NCBI GenBank assembly: GCA_038329865.1
Contig: JBBQNK010000005.1
Location: forward strand, 62,001-126,000
Reading direction: 5' to 3'
Source of the DNA: JANMES01 sp038329865
GTDB lineage: Bacteria; Planctomycetota; Phycisphaerae; Tepidisphaerales; Tepidisphaeraceae
Length of the DNA stretch: 64,000 nucleotides
Under the pieces are notes generated by a model. The model saw nothing but the letters and a program-made list of their open reading frames with translations, did no database searches and was not told the origin of the DNA. This document shows, piece by piece, positions 7,818-14,041 of the stretch; within the stretch, counting starts at the first letter, position 1, and each line of letters opens with the position of its first letter. The position numbers and the translations under genes are program-made.

Positions 7818-8282
7818 CTAAAATAGTGGTTCGATCTTTCTCACCACATAACCGGCAGCGTTCGCCTTTGCCCTTGCTTCCTGTGCATTGACACATTGCA
7901 ATTCAAATACGCATTCTTCGCCGGTTTCTTTATCCGTTCCGTGAACTCGGAATTTAGTGACGACGACTCGGTTCGTTTTGGCAACTTGGGTCGGCATTGG
8001 TTTCGGAGCAATCGTTTTAGGTGATGGAGAAGTATCGCCATGATCTTCTTGACGTTGACTTTCTCGTAGGATTTTGCAGCCAACAAGCCCTACGACTGCA
8101 CCGACAACGCCGCCAATCGCAACACCCTCACAGCCTGATATTGCACCGCCGACAGTCGCACCTAACACCATCCCGACGATCCCAAGAGCTTGATCGAATT
8201 GGTCGCCAGATTTGTTTGCATTGCAAAACGGACAGACATTTCCAGCAAAGGGAATCCCTGCTCCGCAGTTTGAACACCGCAT
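7818..8282 (-). CDS. Element protein C: zinc ribbon, glycine-zipper membrane segment and the shared domain at the C terminus
   Basis: 154 residues. The N terminus MRCSNCGAGIPFAGNVCPFC is a four-Cys zinc ribbon. Residues 33-70 are a Gly-rich hydrophobic segment (ALGIVGMVLGATVGGAISGC, GVVGAVVGLVGC), like glycine-zipper membrane inserts. The C-terminal 45 residues (VTKFRVHGTDKETGEECVFE, NAQEARAKANAAGYVV) repeat the domain found at the N termini of proteins A and B. Finding the same module at opposite ends of neighbouring genes argues that it is an independent domain. It is the first gene of the run A-C. Confidence 0.7.
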   Translation of the reverse strand: MRCSNCGAGIPFAGNVCPFCNANKSGDQFDQALGIVGMVLGATVGGAISGCEGVAIGGVVGAVVGLVGCKILRESQRQEDHGDTSPSPKTIAPKPMPTQVAKTNRVVVTKFRVHGTDKETGEECVFELQCVNAQEARAKANAAGYVVRKIEPLF

Positions 8283-8616
8283 GGCTGCCCTACTTTCGGT
8301 TTTTCGGATTTATCGTCCCCGGGAAATGCAAAAAGGAACGGGGCCCGAATATCCGACGGATTGTCCCCGTAGCATCGGGCTTTCCACGGCCCTTCAACCA
8401 ACGGATGAATCCGCCGGAGAGCCGAACCCCGCGATGGGGCCGGTCTCCGAGCGGAATTCGTCAGTGGTTGAGAAACCCAGCTTTAGGCCGGGGTGGAAAT
8501 TCGATGCCACGGAAAACGAATTCGCTGAAGCCAGCGAAAACTTAAATTGTCCGGCAAATCATAGCTGAATATGCTTCCCGCCCCAACTAAAATTACCTCC
8601 ATGCAATTGCTTGCAC
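8283..8616. other. Gap inside the element without a supported gene
   Basis: 334 bases between protein C and the recombinase gene, presumably holding the promoter of the A-C run on the minus strand. A plus-strand open frame of 118 codons (8212-8568) begins inside protein C antisense, lacks a ribosome site and has no recognisable domain, so it is not called. It could be remnant DNA. Confidence 0.5.
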
Positions 8617-9318
8617 TCACTCCCGACCCGCAAGCTGCGGGCGGTTCATCTTAACAATCTGATAAACCGACTTTGGCTGCCAAGGCCTTCCCTGTCGCGT
8701 GGGAACACCTTCTGCATTGAGTTGAGCAGCGATCAACTCAAAGGAAAGGCGTGATTGATTCCGCTTCCCTCGCCGTAAACTCAGGACGCGTTCTACGAGT
8801 TCGGATTCACCTGGCTTAGCCCCATACGGTTTCCGACCCTCGCACCGTCCCGTTTTCTCCCGAATCGCATGTCGGGCCTTCGCCAGTTTCCGCACCAGAA
8901 GCTTTTTATCGAGTTCGGCAAACACTCCTTGAATATTCACCATCGCTTCTCGCATCGGATCATCACTGATTTCCGCAGTCACATTCTGGCCGGTGGAGGC
9001 AGAAATTAACGTGATGCCCCGTGATTTGAATTCAGCAAGCATTCTGATCTGAACCATCAGTTCACGAGCGAAACGATCAAGAGATTCAACGATCACGATT
9101 CGCACACCGTTTCCGAGGATATCTAAAAGCATCTGTTGAAATGATGGCCGCTCAGCCTCAGTTCCGGTATGTGCATCCCGATATACATTGATGATTTCTG
9201 TCGATGACGATTTCGCGTATTGGCGAATAGTTGCGAGTTGGCGATCGAAACCATTTCCTTCGACCTGCCCGCGACCACTTACCCGCAGATATGCAAAAGC
9301 TTTCGATTTGACATTCAT
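8617..9318 (-). CDS. Serine site-specific recombinase (resolvase/invertase family)
   Basis: 233 residues. The N-terminal resolvase domain has AFAYLRVSGRGQ (catalytic Ser in YLRVS), the Arg-containing YRDAHTGTEAERPSFQQML, and the second active-site region VESLDRFARE. A helix-rich linker (EAMVNIQGVFAELDKKLLVR) follows, then a short recombinase-type DNA-binding part (SFELIAAQLNAEGVPTRQGR, WQPKSVYQIV). It is larger than a Tn3 resolvase but lacks the long zinc and coiled-coil regions of large serine integrases. It could invert or resolve DNA within the element, whose integration is better explained by the tyrosine integrase. ATG at 9316-9318. Confidence 0.88.
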   Translation of the reverse strand: MNVKSKAFAYLRVSGRGQVEGNGFDRQLATIRQYAKSSSTEIINVYRDAHTGTEAERPSFQQMLLDILGNGVRIVIVESLDRFARELMVQIRMLAEFKSRGITLISASTGQNVTAEISDDPMREAMVNIQGVFAELDKKLLVRKLAKARHAIREKTGRCEGRKPYGAKPGESELVERVLSLRRGKRNQSRLSFELIAAQLNAEGVPTRQGRPWQPKSVYQIVKMNRPQLAGRE

Positions 9319-9431
9319 TGTTACTCTCGGTTGAGGTCATTTGTACCGAATTCCCCGGTATTTTCTGGTTGTTTTTTCCATTGTCAAGCAGAATTGTGTA
9401 GAATTATACTTGACTAGCGTCCATTTTCTGA

Positions 9432-9483
9432 GTACGCTGGCGGTTCATTCAGCCGCTCGATCAGAGCGGCCTTGCCAGCGTAC
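9432..9483. repeat. Nested hairpin between the recombinase and GIY-YIG genes
   Basis: The outer arms GTACGCTGGC (9432-9441) and GCCAGCGTAC (9474-9483) enclose a second perfect stem, GCCGCTC/GAGCGGC, at 9452-9470. It lies in the 288-base gap upstream of the recombinase start on the minus strand. It could be a recombination site, a structured leader or a terminator of the GIY-YIG gene; the rest of the gap (9319-9606) shows no gene. Confidence 0.6.
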
Positions 9484-9606
9484 TTTCCTAGCAACTGAGG
9501 ACACCTCTTAGCAGACGAAAAAATACATAAGCAGATACCGAAATCGCAGCCATCTTCTTCTGGGGCAGTGAAAAATGCGGTTCGCCGGTCTAACGATTGG
9601 CAATTC

Positions 9607-9981
9607 TTAGGGCTTCTTCGGGTGCTTAGGTTCATTGCCCTCACCTTTCAGAAAATCGACCAAGTTATCGGGAAGAGCGAACCATCCCTTCTCAAACTCG
9701 TATGCTTTGAACCGCTCTTTCATTCCCCGCTCTAAGGCAATTGGGTCTGATGTCCTAATCGTGCAGACTAGTCGTGCGTCCGCGTAGCTTTTTCTTATTC
9801 GCCAAAGCATTTGCCTTACCGATCTGCTCTTGCCAATTTTGTATTTGACCCCCGCTTGAATGAGATAGACGACTTTAATTTTCCTGAGCTTGAACGTCCC
9901 CGAAGCGGCGTTGAGCCGCGTGATAACTTCCAAAGTGGCGTCTCTTTTTGTCATGAGCGGCAGGCCGATAATCCAGAGCAT
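9607..9981 (-). CDS. GIY-YIG-like (T5orf172/MUG113-type) protein
   Basis: 124 residues from ATG 9979-9981; an internal ATG at 9954 is equally possible because neither has a good ribosome site. The core VVYLIQAGVKYKIGKS gives the Y-x-I ... Y-K-I-G signature of the T5orf172/MUG113 branch of GIY-YIG nucleases. Then come an Arg (MLWRIRKSY), VCTIRTSDPIALERGMKERF with the conserved Glu, and a GWFAL end. Proteins of this branch are common in phages and mobile elements, where a DNA-cleaving role is presumed but rarely shown. Confidence 0.7.
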   Translation of the reverse strand: MLWIIGLPLMTKRDATLEVITRLNAASGTFKLRKIKVVYLIQAGVKYKIGKSRSVRQMLWRIRKSYADARLVCTIRTSDPIALERGMKERFKAYEFEKGWFALPDNLVDFLKGEGNEPKHPKKP

Positions 9982-10032
9982 ATCTTAAATTATTATGTAA
10001 TAAACAGTTAAACAACCACTACATGAGTGACG

Positions 10033-10071
10033 CAGTTATGTGCTGCGTTACTCAGTTATGTACTGCGTTAC
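10033..10071 (+). repeat. Tandem 19-bp direct repeats downstream of the integrase gene
   Basis: CAGTTATGTGCTGCGTTAC (10033-10051) is followed one base later by CAGTTATGTACTGCGTTAC (10053-10071), a 20-bp period with one mismatch. Partial inverted units (GAGTGACGCAG / CTGCGTTACTC) overlap them. They sit between the integrase stop and the promoter side of the GIY-YIG gene. They could be binding sites for an excisionase or regulator, or iteron-like sites. Confidence 0.7.
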
Positions 10072-10139
10072 GCAGAAAAAATATGCTTCGGTAGTTCGAT
10101 TCAACCGCAATTCGAGTACGGGCAAGATCGTTAGGATGT

Positions 10140-11444
10140 TTAAGCTGCTGTCGGTGCTGGCACCGCAATCTCGTCACTGCATACAACTCCATACAGCTTT
10201 TCAAGTTCATCGAGGGCAGAAAATAGCAGGTCGTAGTTCGTCTTGACGTAATGCTTTTTCGTCGCCCGCTCCCCGTGTGCCAAGAACTGTGATGGCAGAT
10301 GTGGATATTGCGGGAGCAAACGGGCAATCTCACTGGCCGAAGTCTTTTTCAAACTCTTGAATCGCCGCTTCTCCCGCAACTTCGACTTATCCAGAGGATT
10401 ATCAAAGCCTGCGACCACCATTGCCCGGTCGAATGCGAGCTTGATTGAATCGTTACGCTTAAGCTTCCGATCAGCACGTCGCTCAATTCTAAGCAATGCG
10501 TTGTTTCGGCGGTCCAGCAGCATCAGTCCAATATGCGGAGAGGTCATTTCCTCCCGCAATAATCGGGCCGTGATCGGCCAAAGGCGATGTTCTTGTTGTA
10601 TGCCAGATTTGTGTCGCGACCGGCTGACAATTCCAGTTTTCCAATCGACGTCTTCGTGCTGAAGCGTTGCAATGTCGATTTGAGTGTAACCTAGGTTGAT
10701 TGCGAGGAGGATGTAAAGTTTCGTCCGTCGGCTCCCCGCTGCGTTTAAGAGGCATTTCACCTCATCAACGGTAAATGGTAGGACGTCGGGTTGTTTTCGC
10801 GTGAAACCTTTGCAAGCAGATATTAGTCCGCGAGGAACTACCTCTAAGTATTCATTCTCGTACAGCCAATTAAGGAAAGTTTTTACATGACGCAATCGCT
10901 TGTTGGCGGTGTGAACACTTATCTTGTGCTCATTGGCTTCTTGGGTGAGCCGGAGTAGCGATTGGCGATAGTGCTGTAAATGCAGGCCGTTCACTTCAAA
11001 TACATCACTCAGATTCAGAAATTCCGTCAGAAAACGAACAAAATCTTCGGTGTTATCCCGATACTCACCGGCCGTCACGATGGCTATTTGCTCTCCATCT
11101 GCTCGGCCATCGTGAAATGCTAGATAAAGCGATTGCAACTGTCTGATCCCTGTCGGCTTGGTCGTGCTTGGAATGGGTGGGACGAGAGCTTTCTGCCCCA
11201 CCGTTCGCCAGTCGGTGTAAAGTGCAAGTGATTGCACGACGTTGCCGTCCGAAATGGAATTAAATTCTTTGAATCCCACCACCTGTATTCGCTTTTGCTG
11301 CCATTCTTCCAGAGCGATTCGATAACCCTGCAAGTCGGATTTGCCCGAACAGCGACCTTGGGCAAGGTAGTAAACCTTGCCGTTACAGAATTTTTTCCAG
11401 CAGTTCCGGGGGCCGAACCAAGTAAGTCGAATTTGCGTTGGCAT
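10140..11444 (-). CDS. Tyrosine-type integrase of the element
   Basis: 434 residues. The N-terminal 180 include a SAM-like core-binding domain (YRQSLLRLTQEANEHKISVH, then TANKRLRHVKTFLNWLYENE). The catalytic domain starts near DVLPFTVDEVKCLL. Box I reads INLGYTQIDIATLQHEDVDW, where the usual catalytic Arg is not at its standard place. RSRHKSG carries the beta-hairpin Lys. Box II reads RRFKSLKKTSASEIARLLPQ and FLAHGERATKKHYV; the final His and the nucleophile Tyr are present, but HxxR is replaced by SLKK. This altered pattern (LRKTSA-like box II) is, from memory, typical of planctomycete integrases. The gene ends 126 bases from the right attachment core, as expected of the integrase that inserted the element. 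Confidence 0.88.
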   Translation of the reverse strand: MPTQIRLTWFGPRNCWKKFCNGKVYYLAQGRCSGKSDLQGYRIALEEWQQKRIQVVGFKEFNSISDGNVVQSLALYTDWRTVGQKALVPPIPSTTKPTGIRQLQSLYLAFHDGRADGEQIAIVTAGEYRDNTEDFVRFLTEFLNLSDVFEVNGLHLQHYRQSLLRLTQEANEHKISVHTANKRLRHVKTFLNWLYENEYLEVVPRGLISACKGFTRKQPDVLPFTVDEVKCLLNAAGSRRTKLYILLAINLGYTQIDIATLQHEDVDWKTGIVSRSRHKSGIQQEHRLWPITARLLREEMTSPHIGLMLLDRRNNALLRIERRADRKLKRNDSIKLAFDRAMVVAGFDNPLDKSKLREKRRFKSLKKTSASEIARLLPQYPHLPSQFLAHGERATKKHYVKTNYDLLFSALDELEKLYGVVCSDEIAVPAPTAA

Positions 11445-11455
11445 GACGCCATGAT

Positions 11456-11485
11456 TGTATCCGATCCGTATCCATTTTGGAAGAG
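11456..11485 (+). repeat. Right-end imperfect direct repeat (putative integrase arm site)
   Basis: Partner of 6329-6359: TGTATCCG at 11456-11463, CCGTATCC at 11466-11473 and GGAAGAG at 11479-11485. It lies just upstream of the integrase start, about 85 bases inside the right core site. Confidence 0.5.
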
Positions 11486-11569
11486 AAATCGGATAAAGTG
11501 CTATAGCATGATAAAATCATAAGTCGTTTTTCATAAGCAATTTATAAATTTTCGTCATGTCTATCTCAC

Positions 11570-11611
11570 CGGTTTACAAAACCGCTGCTCTACCAACTGA
11601 GCTAAGGTGGC
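11570..11611 (-). pseudogene. 5' half of the split host tRNA-Thr(UGU); right attachment site
   Basis: On the minus strand from 11611 it reads acceptor GCCACCT, TA, D-arm GCTC-AGTTGGTA-GAGC, A, anticodon 5' stem GCGGT and loop TTTGTAA. Then it stops matching a tRNA: the following DNA (GGTGAGATAGAC) cannot form the variable and T arms. Its continuation is at 6230-6189. The core CGGTTTACAAA is at 11570-11580. Confidence 0.88.
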
Positions 11612-11619
11612 GAGGGAAT

Positions 11620-11694
11620 AGGGGCAAGTATTAAGGGGCAAGGGGCAAGAATAATGACTCTTCACTTGCCCCTTGCCCCTTAATACTTGCCCCT
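11620..11694. repeat. AAGGGGCAAG-family hairpin, copy 1
   Basis: The arms 11620-11649 and 11665-11694 are perfect complements over 30 bases, built from AGGGGCAAG units around a TATTA spacer, with a 15-base loop. It sits between the greA stop codon and the split tRNA gene. A relative lies at 18694-18774. Confidence 0.9.
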
Positions 11695-11698
11695 CCCA

Positions 11699-12166
11699 CT
11701 AGACGATTTCCAAAATCTTAAATTCCATTGTCCCCCGCGGGGCCTTCACTTTGACGGTATCGCCGATGCGGGCCTTCATGAGGGCTTCGCCCATGGGGCT
11801 GTTCGCGCTGACGGGGAGCACGTCGCTGTTCGGGTCGGCCGGGCGGGCTTCGCCAACCAGCTGCACGAGTTGCTCGCTGTCGTCGTCCAAATCCAGCAGC
11901 TTGACCGTATGGCCAAGGAAGACCATGTCGGCTGGAACGTGTTCGTTGGAGACAACCGAGACGTGCCGCAGCTTCAGCTCCAGCTCGGCCAGCTCGCGCT
12001 GCACCTTGCGGTTTTCTTCCTTGGCGTAGTGGTACTCGGCGTTTTCCGAAAGATCGCCGAGGGCGGCGGCCTTGCGGATGCGTTCCTGCACGTCCAGCTG
12101 GATCTTGTACAGTTCCTCCCGCTTCCGCTCCATGGTGGCTTTTTCTTCAGCGCTGACGATCTGCAT
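11699..12166 (-). CDS. greA: Transcription elongation factor GreA/GreB
   Basis: 155 residues from the ATG at 12164-12166, which has TGGAG 8 bases upstream; a GTG two codons earlier (12172) is the alternative. It has the N-terminal antiparallel coiled coil with the acidic tip GDLSENAEYHYAKEE, then the FKBP-like C-terminal domain with the usual SPMGEALM and GDTVKVKAPRG signature. It rescues backtracked RNA polymerase by stimulating transcript cleavage. It lies upstream of the ancestral tRNA-Thr/hldD pair on the same strand and is separated from it by a hairpin. Confidence 0.95.
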   Translation of the reverse strand: MQIVSAEEKATMERKREELYKIQLDVQERIRKAAALGDLSENAEYHYAKEENRKVQRELAELELKLRHVSVVSNEHVPADMVFLGHTVKLLDLDDDSEQLVQLVGEARPADPNSDVLPVSANSPMGEALMKARIGDTVKVKAPRGTMEFKILEIV

Positions 12167-12217
12167 GAACACCGCTCCAGATTGACGGCCCCGGAGGGCC
12201 CTCTACCAAAAACAAAC

Positions 12218-12236
12218 ACCGCGCCTGTGGCGCGGT
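12218..12236. terminator. Short GC-rich hairpin between greA and atpC
   Basis: ACCGCGCCTGTGGCGCGGT forms an 8-bp stem with a 3-base loop, in the divergent region between greA and atpC. It has no T-run, so it may be a regulatory or repeat structure rather than a true terminator. Confidence 0.35.
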
Positions 12237-12382
12237 GGCTTGCGATCAAACCATCAAAATCATAACTCCACCCCGCGGTTTGGCAACCAAATCTTTGATC
12301 CGGCCCGTATTTAAAGCGTATTGTCAAACCCCCCTGCGTCTTCTACACTTTCCCGACTGTCCCTGTGCCCTGGAGAACGCCG

Positions 12383-12778
12383 ATGTCCTTTAAATGTGTC
12401 ATTGTCACGCCTGAGCAGCAAGTCCTCGATGAATCCGTCACCCAGGCGATCATCCCCGCCCACGATGGATTGCTGGGCATTGAGACGAACCGGGCTCCGC
12501 TGCTGGTCAAAATCGGCATCGGGCCGCTGCGGGTCGATCTGCCGAGCAAGGGGAGCAAGTTCTTCCTGCTGGAAGGCGGCGTGGCGCAGATGAAGGACAA
12601 CCTGCTCACGATCCTCACCCCCAAAGCCACGCCTTCCACCGAGCTCGATGCGCAAACTGCCAAGGCGGAACTCGCCGAGGCGACCGCCCGCCGGATTACG
12701 GATGAGAAGAGCTTCGACGAGCGCCAGAACGCGATCAAGCGATCGATGGCCAAGCAGGAACTGGCGGGTAAGAAGTAA
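12383..12778 (+). CDS. atpC: F1F0 ATP synthase epsilon subunit
   Basis: 131 residues. The start ATG 12383 has TGGAG 10 bases upstream; an ATG six codons earlier has none. The N-terminal beta sandwich is intact (FKCVIVTPEQQVLDESVTQA, IIPAHDGLLGIETNRAPLL, LLEGGVAQMKDNLLTIL), followed by the two C-terminal helices (ELDAQTAKAELAEATARR). The protein links the central stalk to the c-ring and regulates ATP hydrolysis. It stands alone here, with no other atp gene nearby, so in this organism epsilon is separated from the rest of the complex or this is an extra copy. Confidence 0.93.
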   Translation: MSFKCVIVTPEQQVLDESVTQAIIPAHDGLLGIETNRAPLLVKIGIGPLRVDLPSKGSKFFLLEGGVAQMKDNLLTILTPKATPSTELDAQTAKAELAEATARRITDEKSFDERQNAIKRSMAKQELAGKK

Positions 12779-12834
12779 TCCCTACCGAAACGCCTGGTAC
12801 AACTTGAGAAAGTAACCTGACCGCTCAATGTTTC

Positions 12835-12903
12835 CGTAGCCGCGAACGCCAGTTCGCGGTGTTGGAGATCGCGCCGAACCGCGAACTTGCGTTCGCGGCT
12901 ACG
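12835..12903. repeat. Inverted repeat (CGTAGCCGCGAACG family)
   Basis: CGTAGCCGCGAACG...TTCGCGGT at 12835-12860 pairs with 12878-12903 over 26 bases with one or two mismatches and a 17-base loop. It lies between the convergent ends of atpC and the outer-membrane gene, where it could terminate both. Confidence 0.8.
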
Positions 12904-12939
12904 TAAAGCGCCACGACTCAATTGAATACGCGCGAAAGA

Positions 12940-13866
12940 TCAATACTTAAAGCCGATTCCGATTCCGCCCCAGGTCTGCGTGTCTGCCCGCAGGTCGTGG
13001 TGGATATTGTCGGTGTAGAAGAACTCGCCCTGCAGATTCCATTCGCCAAACCGCTGCGGCACGCTAAACAGATGGTTCAACGAGTACGCCACGGTGAATC
13101 CCAAATCGTAATGCTGAAAGCCCGAGTCATTCCCGCCCGGCACTGCGGCGAAAAGCTGGTTCGTCGTCACGAATGTAAAGCGGGCGATCGGTGTGATCGT
13201 CAAACCGTATTCGTCGAACGTGAAATCGTGCGAAACGCCGATTTCAAAATACCCGCCGTTGTACAGATCGTAATCGTACGCGCCGTAGACGTATGGCGAA
13301 AAGACGGGCTTCTCCGTGCCGAAGAAGAACGAGTCATCGAACGTCAGCTTGCCGAACACTTCAGAAGTATTGGTTTCCTCGCGCTCGGGGTACAGGTACG
13401 TGTTGTGTCCGAGGACGATGTTCAGCGGCTTGACCGTCCAGTCCAGCCCCAGGTACGGCCGAATCTCCTGGAACCGTGAGATCGGGTCGGCATTGTAGAC
13501 ATTCACGAACACGCCGATGAACGGGTGCGGCAGTTTGCCGAGATTGAACGCCAGCGACGCGTCGAACTGCGCGTTGGGCGCATCTTCGTGCCCGCCGACT
13601 TCGGAACGGTCGATGCCGCGGAAGACGTAGTCGGTGGTGTACCACGTATCGAGGCGGAAGTTCACGCCGCCCTTGTTCAGCCCCGCATCTTCGACCGGCG
13701 CGCCCGGCGGAGCGTAGACGCTCTCCGCATCGGGCATGATGGATAATCGCGGCGTCGGCCAATCGGTTGAAGTCGTCGCTTCGTCGCCCGCGCGCGCCGC
13801 TGCTCCCATTGCGAGAACGCCTACTGCCGCCAGTCCGCACGCATGTCGAAGCAACCCGCTCTTCAT
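12940..13866 (-). CDS. Exported outer-membrane-type protein (Gcw_chp/TIGR02001-like)
   Basis: 308 residues from MKSGLLRHACGLAAVGVLAM (ATG 13864-13866), a signal peptide ending near AARA-GD; the open frame upstream adds 43 unlikely codons. The mature part has DTWYTTDYVFRGIDRSE, which resembles the start of the TIGR02001 exported family (SDYxxRGxS). Many amphipathic strands follow, and the protein ends in WGGIGIGFKY with a terminal aromatic residue. It is probably a small outer-membrane channel or structural barrel. There is no linked operon partner. Confidence 0.75.
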   Translation of the reverse strand: MKSGLLRHACGLAAVGVLAMGAAARAGDEATTSTDWPTPRLSIMPDAESVYAPPGAPVEDAGLNKGGVNFRLDTWYTTDYVFRGIDRSEVGGHEDAPNAQFDASLAFNLGKLPHPFIGVFVNVYNADPISRFQEIRPYLGLDWTVKPLNIVLGHNTYLYPEREETNTSEVFGKLTFDDSFFFGTEKPVFSPYVYGAYDYDLYNGGYFEIGVSHDFTFDEYGLTITPIARFTFVTTNQLFAAVPGGNDSGFQHYDLGFTVAYSLNHLFSVPQRFGEWNLQGEFFYTDNIHHDLRADTQTWGGIGIGFKY

Positions 13867-14041
13867 TTCTGAAATGTACCTTTGCCGGCTTCGGATGTCA
13901 CGGAACCATGGATGGATCGAACGCGATGCGGTATTTATACCCACCGCGAATGCCGTAACGCGATCCGCCTGCTGAACGAATCGCAATTTTTTCACTCAGC
14001 ACTCAGTCCTCAGCACTCAGCACTTTGCCAAGGAGCGACAC

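Larger units (their letters stand above)
6231..11580. mobile_element. Integrative element inserted in the anticodon loop of tRNA-Thr(UGU)
   Basis: The element is bounded by direct copies of CGGTTTACAAA at 6220-6230 and 11570-11580. It holds a complete tRNA-Thr, three related membrane-protein genes, a serine recombinase, a GIY-YIG-like gene and a tyrosine integrase placed next to the right end; all its genes are on the minus strand. Composition is visibly more AT-rich than the flanks. Joining the outer tRNA halves restores a canonical tRNA-Thr, which fixes the boundaries. It is too small for a conjugative element, has no relaxase or phage structural genes, and may be a satellite-like island or a decayed one. 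Confidence 0.85.

Noticed and set aside
8212..8568. A 118-codon plus-strand frame in the integrative element
   Set aside because: It starts inside element protein C on the opposite strand, has no ribosome site and no recognisable domain.
8617..9318. The serine recombinase as the enzyme that integrated the element
   Set aside because: The split at a tRNA anticodon loop with a short identical core and the neighbouring tyrosine integrase fit tyrosine-type integration better.
9414..9644. A 76-codon minus-strand frame
   Set aside because: It overlaps the GIY-YIG gene and crosses the nested hairpin; no domain and no ribosome site.
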